Source of the DNA: Fonsecaea monophora
Taxonomy: Eukaryota; Ascomycota; Eurotiomycetes; Chaetothyriales; Herpotrichiellaceae
NCBI RefSeq assembly: GCF_001642475.1
Contig: NW_019173980.1
Span: forward strand, 1 to 64,000
Length of the DNA stretch: 64,000 nt
Reading direction: 5' to 3'
In this document: positions 21,201 through 30,816 of the stretch, piece after piece
Layout: the number at the start of each line of letters is the position of its first letter
Position numbering within the stretch: the first letter of the stretch is position 1
The notes under the pieces: generated by a model
Database searches by the model: none
What the model saw: the letters and a program-made list of their open reading frames with translations, nothing else
What the model was told of the DNA's origin: nothing
Translations under genes and position numbers: made by a program

Positions 21201-21397
21201 AAGGACGGACTCTGCCAGAGAGCGAAAACGCTAGACACCACCGATTTGGAGCGGTTGTCTGTGGTTAACGGCGGTATGGGCGGCCAGTGGTGTTCCTCCG
21301 GTGATGGTGGGTCAAGATGGGAGGTGAGGAACCGCGATTCCCTCAGCCGTGGGATAGAACCCTGTTTCCCAGGACTTTTACGTCGGAACCTAGCCAT
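18278..21397 (-). CDS. kelch-repeat and BTB protein, Mds3/Pmd1/Ral2-like
   Basis: This is a single-exon protein of 1039 aa. The frame is open for 73 more codons upstream, but MARFRRKSPGKQG at 21397 looks like the natural start, because the upstream part is hydrophobic and Cys-rich and resembles a translated 5' leader. After a Ser/Thr-rich tail of about 250 residues come kelch blades (GATTTILGDKLYVFGG, PRYFHSVCALGDSKLVCYGG, GRYAHCAAIL) to about residue 650. A BTB domain follows (PCNSYILSRRWGPFFNQLL, later LHFLYTSSLPP) at about 700-900. Yeast Mds3 and Pmd1 and fission yeast Ral2 have similar kelch regions and act in TOR/pH/sporulation and Ras signalling. Assignment to that group is from overall design, so the exact role is open. 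Confidence 0.85.
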   Translation of the reverse strand: MARFRRKSPGKQGSIPRLRESRFLTSHLDPPSPEEHHWPPIPPLTTDNRSKSVVSSVFALWQSPSLPSVTNESPDISATSPQTPSEVSRYRLTRLPVHDYVPNPATKSSSTTRLPRYVPIIIPEFAQPSFTRELYSTTSQPDLRTTTNSSPTTPTLNSHPRSARYLDEADPFVTAELRNCEEERDPVSTINPAEMNNSQVSLVASEASNEGANGSNQPVDGTGGNIGISSSVTQHTSAPTNLSGLVCNVHRTTGEEPPGLVGATTTILGDKLYVFGGRVHSRTKPQLSSDLYELDLIRRHWIKVDALGDIPPPRYFHSVCALGDSKLVCYGGMSPAPHSSRPAQTGQPGKPEGQPEVVVMSDIHIFDVPTRKWTLIQAPENPQGRYAHCAAILASSAVFTSANAPFSAIQHNPPSADPHSGTLGVQLDGTGGAEMVVAGGQDSTNSYIEQFSVFNLRSLRWTGTTAWDRKCGAYKSMVAPMTGLSAELIGRGVPLNDPQAQRASSRPGTSMLIYSNYNFLDVKLELQVRLPDGSLMEKPVTGSVSPPGLRFPNGGIIDGHFVVSGTYLTSSKHEYALWALDLKTLTWARIDTNGLIFSQGSWNRGVLWNRRNTFVILGNRKRSLVDDYNHRRINFSHVCMVELEAFGLYDNPRKVAPTSGYVSVSAPNIPPSMQSSLLGQAAGGRPYNSTAEQLGQAALSLPELSDMEIVALGGEKIPCNSYILSRRWGPFFNQLLAESVSTHENVSISDGATLKPSMRSQASRNSTLTITPAAANGLAVATAGSDGILDPQRSLSRSTTRTLVELPNTINIPPSSRPRSLYLPHMAPTIHLLLHFLYTSSLPPVGSPLCTPHTLCSLLQMARPYQVDGLLEATVERLHEVLDGRNSAAVFNAAAMAAGGGRGLRGVAGSNLVGMSRRESEATTIAEATVGLTNKTAGLKLATNYEEPSKKRGHGKSSSMDSASTATSASTSTDMSRTDTETSGQDDNAEHNGHGERESQEIWTGDLSSVIGLQKRGLRGLMEGRRLRERANTGGTGGE

Positions 21398-22600
21398 GAC
21401 TGTCAGCTCTAGACCCAAGAGGCCAGAGGCGGAGGGCAAGCGAATAACGAGGAACACGGCAATGTGACAAATGAGCAGACAAGATAAACAAGTAGAAAGA
21501 ACAACATTGACGATAGGACATGATGGACAAGTTCCCCTTTCTCGGATCTTTGTAGGCCATGGCGATAAAGGGTACAAGCACGCGTTCGTTTGTCCCGGCG
21601 GGCAACGCTGAGGCAAAGGCAGGCGGGATCGAAATCGGGTAGCAGAGGTGGCGCAAAGATCTCAACGACGTAGAGGGAGAAAAGATAGACCACTGACCGA
21701 GAGGACAAAGAACCTGTCTCGGGATGTCGCTTTTTTCGTGAAGGGTCGTTTTCTCTCCCGTGTCACTTTGGCTGATGTCAGAAGAAAAGGGGGGGAAGTT
21801 GGTGGTGAGAATGTCGGAAGAAGGAGAACCCGAACGCGATCAGAATTGAAGATGGGAGTGCTCGCAAACAGCAAAACATTCATGCAAGATTGAATCCAAG
21901 ACGAAGTCGATGTCCAGATTTGTACAACTGGGTCTCTCTGTGGAGGACTCTAGGAGAATTATTAGGACGCTGGGGGTGAAATTTTGTGTAGCGGAAAAGT
22001 TGTTTCCATGTCAAGTCTAGATGGACCTACGTGCCTGCGCCTGTGCAGGGAGTCGCAGGGAGTTGGAGCTACTACTGGCACTGGCACTTGTCACTGGTGC
22101 GTTCAGGGCATGGGGGGCCGCAAAGACATGGGCGCTCTAGGCGATTGTAGGCGATTCAGGCGGTGCCGGCGGTACCAGTAGCAGTTAGTTAGGAGGGAGT
22201 TGCCGCTATGCCAAGCCGGTTATCAGCAGCCCTAACAGCTTGTGACAGCCAATTGTTCACGGGTGTCAAGTTCAGGGCAGGTTGATTACCTCAGTGACCA
22301 GGTTCAGGGGCTAAAAGGGCAATGGAACAAAGTACGGGGTACATACTGGGTGCATACTGCTGCTGTGGTTGATTGACGTGTATTCAGTGGTACCTGCATT
22401 GAGAGCAACAGACAAGACGCGTCGCAAACAATTTGAAATAACTTCTCTGCAATTTGTTGGGGTATGCACGTCGCAAAATGACCTTGAATTGGTATGGCAC
22501 CAAGTCAAATCTGGTTTGTTCCACAGTATCTCTCGAGCTGCTACATTTTCGGTGGTATCAGAATTTACTTTCCCTTGCTTACTTTGCTTCCACCACTCCT
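21398..22600. other. long leader and promoter of the kelch-BTB gene
   Basis: The minus strand immediately upstream of the kelch-BTB start has several short open frames, including two that overlap the main start. These could be upstream ORFs in a long 5' leader. Nothing in the rest looks coding. Confidence 0.4.
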
Positions 22601-23360
22601 CTAAGCAGCACTAGTCTTCTCCTTGGGAAGAGGTGTGGTTCGCAGGTAAGGCTTGATGATTTTCATCTCGGGGAAGATCTCCTTCGCCTGCTCGGTCTTG
22701 ACGCTGGGATGGACAATCACGTCGTCACCTGGCACCCAGTTGATTGGGGTGGTGACCTTGTGCTTGTCACCGGTCTGCAGGGAGTCGACAATCCGCAGAA
22801 CTTCGGCAGTATTGCGGCCGGTCGAGGCAGGGTAGGACAGGATGGTGCGGATGACCTTCTTGGGGTCAATGACGAAGACGGATCTGATGGTGAAGGCAAT
22901 GCCCTTTTCATCCACATTGGTGGCATCCTGATGATCAATCATGTCATAGAGAAGCGCGATCTGTCTGTTCTTGTCTCCAATAATGGGGAAGCTCAAATTG
23001 CTGCCGCTGATCTCATTGATGTCCTTGATCCATTCTCCGTGACTGTCAATGGTGTTGGCCGAAAGCCCAATCAATTTGACGCCTCTTCTGTTGAACTCGG
23101 GTTCCAGCTTTGCAAAGGCACCCAACTCGGTCGTGCAGACGGGAGTGAAATCTTCCGGATGCGAGAAGAGAACGACCCAGTTGTCGCCGATGAACTCGTG
23201 GAAGTCAATGGGTCCTTTGGTGGTTTGGGCTTGGAAATTGGGGGCAATTGAGCCCAAGCGGAGACTGGAGGGCGCTGATCGTTAGTTATGCTCTTTCTGA
23301 AAGTCCACACAGCTTTGGAGAGGGGAAGGATGCCACGTACGGTTCAGGGCGGTCGGCCAT
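22601..23360 (-). CDS. 1-Cys peroxiredoxin (Prx6 type)
   Basis: This enzyme reduces hydrogen peroxide and organic hydroperoxides through one catalytic cysteine. Two exons, 23360-23341 and 23264-22601, give 227 aa. Exon 1 codes only MADRPEP plus two bases of the next codon. The peroxidatic Cys50 lies in DFTPVCTTELG. The conserved Arg is in TIRSVFVIDP, and the long C-terminal part (RIVDSLQ, INWVPGDDVIVHP) is the mark of the Prx6 group. No second (resolving) Cys at the C-terminus and no mitochondrial presequence are seen, so a cytosolic place is likely. Yeast Prx1 is the mitochondrial relative. The gene shares a divergent 0.85-kb promoter region with the ankyrin gene. Confidence 0.95.
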
Positions 23361-24204
23361 TTTCTCTGACGGTGTGTATGGAGTGTTGCAAATGGATGTG
23401 TTCAGCAGGGAGCAGGCGTGAGGACAAAGGCTGCGATTGCGCAAGAATGCGATGGGAGGGGTAGGCGAGGAGTTTTATACTAGTCAACCAGAATGGCAGA
23501 TTGGGGAAGAAAACTTGAGAACTCTTAGGCTCAAGCGGCGACGACAAATCTTTTTTTCCTGCTCTTCTCGAACAAGCCTCTGACCTCGAGGGACAAATCC
23601 CTGGCTCCAGCTAGTGGCATGATTGCTGATTGCTTGCCCCTCGTGCTCCCATGATGCGGGCGGGATCCATAATGGCATCAGCACTTAGCAGCAAGGCAAG
23701 TAGACAACCCAACCAAGGGCGGGAGCATGTCAGAGGTGGTAGAATGGTGTCCACTGCGTCGAAGCCAGACAATCAGCAACAGACCTGATCACGCAATCGG
23801 CATGGCGCTTGGCCTGTTTGACACTCGTGGCTCGGCATCCGCAGCCTTGCGTGTGCCCCTCCATTCACGTGCGAGGCTGGATCTTGGTGCTCCTCATTAA
23901 CTTTTTGTCTGGACAAAGAGACGGGCAGGTCCGCATCTTCTTCCTAGGGCTCCCTGATGATTTTGTAGCCCGGGCTAACAAGGGAGCATGCCCCTGGCTA
24001 AACGTTGTCAACCTCCTCTTTGAGGTCTGTAGAATGTTGGAAACCAAACTAACTCGTCGACGTCATTCCGACGAATTGCCGATTACAACTCAATGTACTA
24101 GACCTCACAATGACAAAAGTCCAGAGTAGGCATATATATCAGCCATACTTCTCTCGAGGGTTGGTCTCCCCTGCTGTCAGAAATATATACAGACTCCTCA
24201 GACA
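23361..24204. other. divergent promoter, peroxiredoxin / ankyrin genes
   Basis: Both genes are read outwards from this 844-bp gap. A TATA-like run (CATATATATC) at 24131-24140 lies about 70 bp before the ankyrin ATG. An open frame at 23809-24129 on the plus strand has no recognisable domain and I do not call it. Confidence 0.5.
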
Positions 24205-24848
24205 ATGGAGCCCGTCTCGCAGCCAGCACCGAGTGCCGATACCCAATCAGCCGAGCAGCTCCCGCCAGAAGCCGTGGCTCTAGCAGGAAGGTTCTTCGAC
24301 GCCGCCCGGGCAGGTCAGACGGATCTATTCGAGCAAGCCTTGCCAAGGGGTCTACCTGCGAATCTGACCAACGACAAGGGCGACACATTGGTAAGTGCTT
24401 AGAAAGGATGGGGGAGCCAGTTTCAGGGGCCCTCTCAGTTATCGACTGCCCTGGGTTGCCCAGAGCGACTTCCGCCAGAATGACTAACTCCCTCAGCTGA
24501 TGCTTGCCTCTTACCACGGTCATGCACCGCTGGCCTTGATGCTTGTGCAGCACGGCGCAGACCCCAATCGCCTGAACGATCGAGGGCAATCCATCCTAGC
24601 AGGAGCGGTCTTCAAGAACGAGACCGAAGTGATTGACATCCTCTTAGAAGCCGGGGCTGATCCTGAGGTCGGGCAGCCGAGCGCTCTGGAGGCAACAAGA
24701 GTATGAATGTCACGGTCTTGTCACGATCGCTATGTCTACGCTAACAATGAAAAAGGTCTTCAGACAAGAAGCATATGAACTAAAGTTCAAAGAGCAGGTG
24801 GAGAAACTGAACGCCGCCAAAGACAGAGCCATGGCCGGCAGTTCATGA
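24205..24848 (+). CDS. small ankyrin-repeat protein
   Basis: Three exons, 24205-24390, 24497-24700 and 24756-24848, join in phase 0 and give 160 aa. The middle holds two ankyrin repeats: GDTLLMLASYHGHAPLALML with QHGADPNRLN, then the GQSILAGAVFKNETEVIDILLEAGADPE type repeat. A short N-terminal helix (LAGRFFDAARAGQTDLFEQAL) forms a capping repeat. The C-terminus is a charged helix (FKEQVEKLNAAKDRAM). Such proteins are protein-binding adaptors. I know of no specific role for this one and see no localisation signal. Confidence 0.85.
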
Positions 24849-25006
24849 TGTACATTCATTGTCTCTACAACTTTCATTTCAATGCCATGTTATAGCAGAG
24901 AGAGGTCATGATTCATGATTCAATACTTCAAAACAAGATTTTTGTTTGTCCAAAACGCCCCAACACCATGCTAATATGCAGACAAGGATATTCGTTGGAT
25001 GACGTT

Positions 25007-25330
25007 CTACTGGTATGCATGACCAGGCTCATTGCTCATTCTTGACTGTTGCAGTGCTTTCTGTGACGGGATTCTGATAGCGCTTGGAGCGGGCGGAGGC
25101 TTGGGATAGCAGCTTGCACACCAATCGTATTTTCGCTGTTGGATCAAGTGCATTTGATGGCACCATTCGGCCACTGGGGCGGTTGGCTGCAACGACGTGG
25201 CCGAGGAGGTTCGAGATGAAGTGGTCGAAGAAGGTGGGGATGTTTTGGGTCGTTCAGCAGCTTTCTCGAGCGCCCGTTCATAGTCAGAATAGTGTCGACT
25301 GGATGCTCTGGCGTGAGACATTGTGAACAA
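25007..25330 (-). CDS. small hypothetical protein with a His/Cys motif
   Basis: This open frame of 107 aa (or 104 from the second Met) is not recognised. The middle is Ser/Thr/Pro-rich and disordered. The part that looks constrained is WCHQMHLIQQRKYDWCASC, with three Cys and two His that could bind a metal, followed by a Pro-rich stretch. It is convergent with the ankyrin gene, with only 158 bp between the stops. Its codon choice is not unlike its neighbours, but length alone would not make it a gene. Homologues in related fungi would be needed to confirm it. Confidence 0.4.
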   Translation of the reverse strand: MFTMSHARASSRHYSDYERALEKAAERPKTSPPSSTTSSRTSSATSLQPTAPVAEWCHQMHLIQQRKYDWCASCYPKPPPAPSAIRIPSQKALQQSRMSNEPGHAYQ

Positions 25331-26839
25331 AGGGACGATGGGCCGACGGGAGTTTAACAGGAGGAACTCGGTCGACAGCTCTCGAGGGAAGGATGGGTCC
25401 TAATATGTTCGCTGGAGAGAAGTAGGTCCGGTATAGCAGGAACAAATGACGTGTAGTCTGAGGTGGGATGCGCTGAATAAGTGATCTTTGGGGAACAATG
25501 CATAAATCCGGAGCGCCGATGACCACCAAAATGAGGGTGTTGAGATGCCGAAGGACGTATCAAGGCGGAAAAGGTGGGATGATGACCGATAATCAAGACG
25601 GAACGCGTAGGAATGAGTGGATGAAGAAGGACAGCACAATTAGACAGGATGTAGGGAAAATGATCAGCAACTGGGGGAAAGGGACGGAAAGGTCTGAGAT
25701 ATACGTAGGACATGGACGTGGAACGACGTGGTGTTATCTAGTGTCGATTGTGCCATCTTGTTGTCTGTGGATAACAGTGCGTCTTGGAGCATGCGTGGCA
25801 TGCAGGGTGAAACGAACAGCCCCGAAGTAAATCTGTCCACAGGCAATGGATCCCAACATTCTGAGCACATGTGTTGTGTGAGGACGAGACAAGCGAGAGG
25901 AGGGAGCCACTCGGTGGTGGTCGTAGAGGTTTCTCAGCAGAGAAAAGAGGTGAAAGGTAACAGCCGCTGACCATCCACCCACGACAAAAGGGCACCGAAA
26001 GACCAGAAATGGGTTCGGGAGCTCGGGTAGAAGAAGTTAAGTGTCGAAAAGGGAAATAGGGGGCAGTTGTTGACGGATAAACAGAGGAGAAAAAGCAAGA
26101 AAGAAAAAATTATGCATGTTTTGCATGTGAGAGTGAGGAGTGAGAAGTGAGACAGAGCCACGGAGGCCAATGTCACGCACGGTTCCCGCATCCCAATCCG
26201 TATCGGGTCCGCAGAAGCGACTGGCAAACTGCGGACTGTAACTGTGGCTGCGGCTGCGGCCACTTTGCCATCAATAATATCCATGACTTGGTTCTAGCCA
26301 GACGCCTCCCCTATTTTTGGCCCTGCCTGCAGAGCACCCACACTTGGTATAATGTGTTTACCCATCCGGCAGTCTTCATTCTCATCATCATGATCGTCTT
26401 CTGAGCTTGGTGGTGTCGTCCACGAGAGCATACTATGGTCCACGTCGTACCCCGGCTGCCGCGGCGGTTAGCCATATCCTCTAACCGGATCTTCGCCGTT
26501 GCCACAACCAACCCTTGGCTGAGTGATGTGCCATCCATGATTCCGAGATGATCATCCCGAACACAGATCTCGAATCTGATCCCTTCTCCTCTTTTCTTCG
26601 TCACCAAGTCCTCTCCAGAGTTCCAGCGATTGGCTGCACCCCGCAAAAGATGTTCCTCGGGCACCTCAGGTCCGCATGCGGGGGAAGCAGAAGGACGTGG
26701 CATTCCTGACCAGGTAGACGCATAGATAGGTGATGAGGTGTCTATGAAAAGCCCGTTTCGCTGTTCTGGCCATCGTAGCCATTGCATCTCCCGTTTCGCT
26801 CACTGAATCTACTGTACACGACTCTCTTCTCGAGCCACA
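25331..26839. other. 1.5-kb divergent intergenic region
   Basis: This region lies between the small hypothetical gene (-) and the GMC gene (+). Open frames on both strands, such as 26311-26787 on the minus strand, show no domain. I see no RNA gene. Confidence 0.45.
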
Positions 26840-28903
26840 ATGTCCGCCACAAACGGCGTCAACGGCCATGTCAACGGCTCCTCGAGTGCCCTCTGCTCTG
26901 TTGATGAATTGGTGTCTCGCAAATATGACTTTGTTGTGGTTGGAGGAGGTACTGCTGGTCTAGTGGTTGCTGCTCGCCTCACCGAGGATCCAAATATTTC
27001 AGTCGCGGTCCTGGAAGCTGGAGAGAATCGAATGGACGATAAGGCCGTTTCCACGCCTTCACTCTATCCCACCATGGTGAGTAGGACGTTACATCTCCAC
27101 GCGAGGCGCCTGACCCCCTCTGTAGATTGGCAGGAAAGAGTACGACTGGTGCATGACGAGCACACCACAACCCAATGCAGGCAACAAGGTCTACTCGATG
27201 CCTCGCGGAAAGGTGCTCGGCGGCAGCTCTGCTATCAACTATCTCATGTACGTGAGAGGGTCAAAGAATGATTACGAGGGGTGGAAATCAATGGGCAACC
27301 CTGGCTGGGGTTGGGAGGACATGCTTCCTTACTTCAAGAAACACCAAACATTAGACGACTCTGCCCGGCACAGTGATCCACAATTCATGCCTATCGCGGG
27401 AGGGGACAAGTACCACGGATCCAGTGGGCCTGTCCATACCAGCTTCAACGACTGGTATATGCCATTGGAGGTGGAATTTGCCGAAGCTGCCTATGCAGTT
27501 ACCGGGACAAAGAAGACCATTAATGACGCGTGGAGCGGCGACCATCTGGGCTTCTATTCGAGTCTTGGGGCCGTGAACAGATCCGATGATCCTGGAAAGC
27601 GATCCTACGCTGCAACCGGATATCTTCGTCCGAATCTGAGACGACCAAACTTGAAAGTCCTGACGGAAGCGCAGGCCACCAAGATTATCTTGGATGGAGA
27701 CACGGCCAAGGGCGTTGAATTCGTCCACAAGGGTCAGAAATACAGCGTCGACGCAACGCGCGAAGTCATTCTGTCTGCCGGCGTGATTCAAAGTCCTCAA
27801 TTGCTCGAGCTCTCGGGAATCGGCGATCCCGAAGTTCTCAGGGCGGCTGGTGTCGAGTGCGTCGTTGAGAACAAGGGAGTGGGCGCCAATTTCCAGGACC
27901 ATGTTCTCGGAGGACTCCTATTCGACCTCAAACCCGGCATTGATTCCATGGATGCTCTACACGGCGAAGAGTTCATGAAAGCACAGCAGGACGTCTATCA
28001 GAACAGTCAGAAAGGCCTGTATGCTAGCCCAGGCATGATGATGGGATTCGTGTCGTACGCGTCCCTGGTCACTCCTGACGAGCTCGACGCAACGATTAAA
28101 GAAATCAAAGAGAAGTCGCTTGCAAAGACGGACTTTGAGAAAGCTCAAGAAAAGGTAAGTGACTAACCGTCGTCGACAATAGACCACGTCCATAGTACTT
28201 CTTCCATTGACTGAACTGACACAACCCCATGCTGATGCTAGGTAATTGTCGATCAACTCCGCGACCCAACCTTTGCCAATCTCCAAACCTTCTGCATCCC
28301 ATGCCGTCTTGATGTGGCCAAGGGCTCCGATCAGACGCAGTTCTTTGGCAAATCGCCCAACGGCAAACAGCAGCTCTCGTTGCTTATGTGCCTAGAACAC
28401 CCTCTGTCAAGAGGCACAGTACACATCAAATCGTCGGACCCGCTGGCGCCACCCGAGATCGATCCGGGGTACTTCCGGAATGAGGTTGATGCCAAAATCC
28501 TCGCGGCCGGTATGAAGTGGATGGACAAAGTCGCCAGGCATCCCTTGCTGGCGAAATCACTCGCTGAGAGAGAACTGCCGCCCGAGAAGGAGAGTCTCGA
28601 CAGCGAGGAGAAGAGGATCGAGTATGTCAAGAACCACATCAGCACACAGTACCACTTGATCGGGACGTGCGCGCTCGGCGAGGTTGTGGACACAGACTTG
28701 AAGGTCAAAGGGGTCAAGAACCTCAGGGTGGTGGATGCTTCAATCTTCCCTGGCCATGTATCTGGGTAAGTCCTGAATTCTGTCTTTTGGCTGACAGAGA
28801 GTGTCCATGGATCAATGCTGATTTTTGACGACACAGGAATATTATGGCCACCACTTATGCCGTGGCTGAGAAGGGCGCGGATCTGATCAAGAAGGATATT
28901 TAG
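26840..28903 (+). CDS. GMC oxidoreductase (choline/aryl-alcohol dehydrogenase-like)
   Basis: Four exons, 26840-27076, 27126-28154, 28242-28765 and 28837-28903, give 618 aa with all junctions in frame. The ADP-binding motif is VVVGGGTAGLVVAARL. GMC signature 1 covers GKVLGGSSAINYLMYVRG and signature 2 covers GVIQSPQLLELSGIG. The C-terminal active site has His in STQYHLIGTCALG and in FPGHVSGN, split by the last intron. The family oxidises alcohols with FAD. The substrate cannot be read from the sequence. There is no signal peptide; the first 28 residues are a polar Asn/Ser-rich tail, so it is probably intracellular, unlike secreted glucose or aryl-alcohol oxidases. Confidence 0.93.
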
Positions 28904-29262
28904 CTGCATATGACTTTAGCAAAAATGGGACACTATTGAGAAAGGGAGTTGACAAAATAATGGTTTTCCTTTTTTTCCCTCCCCGGTCTGACTTGAGTTG
29001 TTTCGTATGTTTTTGTATGTCTGTCTAGATATACATGTAGAGGTACGCTGAAACTGGCCGGGTAAAAGTCCAGCAATGGCCCAACGTCAACATCGCTCAG
29101 AGTGTAGAGTAAAGTAGAGTGTTAAGTACATAAATAGGTAGTTTCAAGCGCAAAAACTTGCCCCTCGTCGTCGCCTTATGTTTAATCGCTCGTTCTCTTT
29201 GCTCACCCTTGCTCACCTTCTGCTTGCTGAGTGCTTCCGATTCTTGAGCGCTCCCTGGAGGG
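28904..29262. other. 3' region of the GMC gene
   Basis: No gene is seen between the GMC stop and the tRNA terminator. A T-rich stretch just after the stop probably belongs to the 3' UTR. Confidence 0.5.
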
Positions 29263-29279
29263 AAAAAGAAAAAAAAAAA
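29263..29279 (-). terminator. Pol III terminator of the tRNA gene
   Basis: On the minus strand an uninterrupted run of about eleven T begins 5 nt after the last tRNA nucleotide, and a second run of five T follows. This is a strong RNA polymerase III stop and supports a working gene. Confidence 0.85.
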
Positions 29280-29328
29280 GTGATCGACGCCTACAAGATT
29301 CGAACTTGTGCCTCCGAAGAGAACACCT

Positions 29329-29342
29329 CAACAACTTAAGAG
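29329..29342 (-). other. canonical tRNA intron, 14 nt
   Basis: This lies one base 3' of the GCU anticodon, between nucleotides 37 and 38, where the tRNA splicing endonuclease normally cuts. Its removal gives the usual CTGCTAA anticodon loop. Confidence 0.8.
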
Positions 29343-29353
29343 TAGCAGGGTGT

Positions 29354-29407
29354 CTATGTATGGATTAGTAAGACTGCAGGTAAATGTATGGATGTAGTTG
29401 CACTCAC
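29354..29407 (-). other. 54-nt spliceosomal-like insert in a tRNA gene
   Basis: The insert begins GTGAGT and ends CATAG, and it has TTACTAATC near its 3' end with the branch-like A 11 nt before the last base. Those are the marks of a short fungal spliceosomal intron, and 54 nt is a normal length for one. It lies exactly between nucleotides 26 and 27 of an otherwise complete tRNA-Ser. Normal tRNA introns in fungal nuclei lie after nucleotide 37. Confidence 0.7.
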
Positions 29408-29433
29408 CGCCTTAACCGCTCGGCCAAAGCGTC

Positions 29434-30816
29434 GCCAATTACTGGGATGAATTGGAAATGTATGTGTTAACTCCAATATATATACTGAGTAGACTAGAAA
29501 AACCGAGGTTCTGCCGTCTCGGCCACACTTGCCGGCTAATAGGCCGAATGCATCAAGAGAACCTTATGTTCTAGCCTGACAGCCTCGTCTCCTGACTGCC
29601 CTGTGTACCACACCTGATTGACCTGCCCTGCCTCACCCTCTCGTTTCGTGAGGGCAAGGTAGGGCATTTGGAAGAAGCTGTTCGTGACACTAGAGCCATT
29701 ATCGAAGTCTCTAAAAGGTATGGAAGCATTCGAGGGCTCATTACGAACAGTAACCACAATACCACTTCATTGTTCTAGTCAGAGGATCATGGGAGTCGGT
29801 GAATCTCTCCGTCGGAATAGATGATACTGCTGGCGGCCAAATCTATCTCTTGATCAAGGAAAAAGAGGAGTCACGCGTCTCGTGGGATTTGGGCGTCGTT
29901 TCGAGAGGGATAGAATGGCCCCATGATGATCAGCTGGGTATGTACTGGGGGGCCGGCGGATTTGGGGAGAGGGCAAATCAGTCGGACTCATTGCTTTGGT
30001 TCGAAAGCAAAACGCAGCCTGTTACCTGAACTCTTCTGATAACATTTGTCCCTAACCCAACTAAATGAAGCATGCAAGATAACCCAATCCTTAACAGTCC
30101 TACAACATCTAACCCTCTAGGATCAAAATGTGTATGGCAATTGTGTTTTTCGTTCTCGAGTAATCTAGTTACACAAGTAAGTAAGTAGGGAGGTTGGTAA
30201 TTGGTATGTAATAACACATGTATGCCCCGTGGCTCTCGAAAAATACCTAGTACCCGGTACCCGGTACCTGGTAACTAGTGTAGGTATCATGATGATAATG
30301 ACATTATACATCGCCCGAATATTTTTTCCCCCCCAACTCCTACTTTTTGATGGTAACAGCAAACATGTCTGGCCAAACCCCTGGACAATAATCGTTGCAG
30401 ATGCTGGGATTTCATACACCGACCAGGACTTGGTATTCGTGTCGAGATGAGGCGGGTGATGCGTGACTTGTGCACCCGCGGCCAGGTATCCATCAAGATG
30501 ATCCGCGCGGTGACCTGTGTACTGCGACATTTTGGCTTTGGCAGGGTCGACGCACAATTGTCACTCGTTGCACTCCCAGTGGTTGGCAGGATGCTCTGGG
30601 CTTGGGAACTCCAAACGCCGTGCTCTGGTCGCTGGGCGGTGATGGTCTTCTCTCGCCCGGGATATTCGTTTGCACGGGCCGGCAAAAGCTGAACTCGGCC
30701 TGATTCCATACGGTCCACGTGGAGAGAAAGGTCAAGGTCGAGGGTCTGCGAACCTGCTTCGAGCGGTAATGCTGGCTGCAACGCCTGAACGAACCTCGTG
30801 CGCTGTTGGTCGTTGT
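29434..30816. other. 1.4-kb gene-free stretch
   Basis: This lies between the tRNA 5' end and the MEF1 stop. It contains TAC-rich repeats near 30243-30285 (CCCGGTAC units). Short open frames at 29536-29757 and 29799-30029 match nothing known. Confidence 0.5.

Larger units (their letters stand above)
29285..29433 (-). tRNA. tRNA-Ser(GCU) with two insertions
   Basis: Read on the minus strand, the ends pair as an acceptor stem (GACGCTT with AGGCGTC, one G-T pair) with discriminator G. The D arm and A box read TGGCCGAGCGGTTAAGGC. The T arm and B box read ACAAGTTCGAATCTTGT. The long variable arm CTC-TTCG-GAG marks a class II tRNA. The anticodon stem ACACC/GGTGT encloses CTGCTA, giving anticodon GCU (Ser). 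Two inserts interrupt it: a usual 14-nt intron after nucleotide 37 (29329-29342), and a 54-nt insert between nucleotides 26 and 27 (29354-29407). Without both, the tRNA is 81 nt before CCA addition. A T-run terminator follows. If the 26/27 insert is not removed the gene would be dead, but boxes and stems are all intact. Confidence 0.85.

Noticed and set aside
26311..26787. Minus-strand 158-codon frame upstream of the GMC gene
   Set aside because: No recognisable motif; it lies in the GMC promoter region and runs into simple CAT/ATG-rich sequence.
29285..29433. Reading the tRNA as tRNA-Leu(UAA or CAA) with one long intron
   Set aside because: CTTAAG and TGCAAC look like Leu anticodon loops, but neither gives a 5-bp anticodon stem next to nucleotide 26. 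Only ACACC/GGTGT around CTGCTA pairs fully, giving Ser(GCU).
29536..29757. Minus-strand 73-codon frame near the tRNA
   Set aside because: Too short, no domain and no nearby exon to join.
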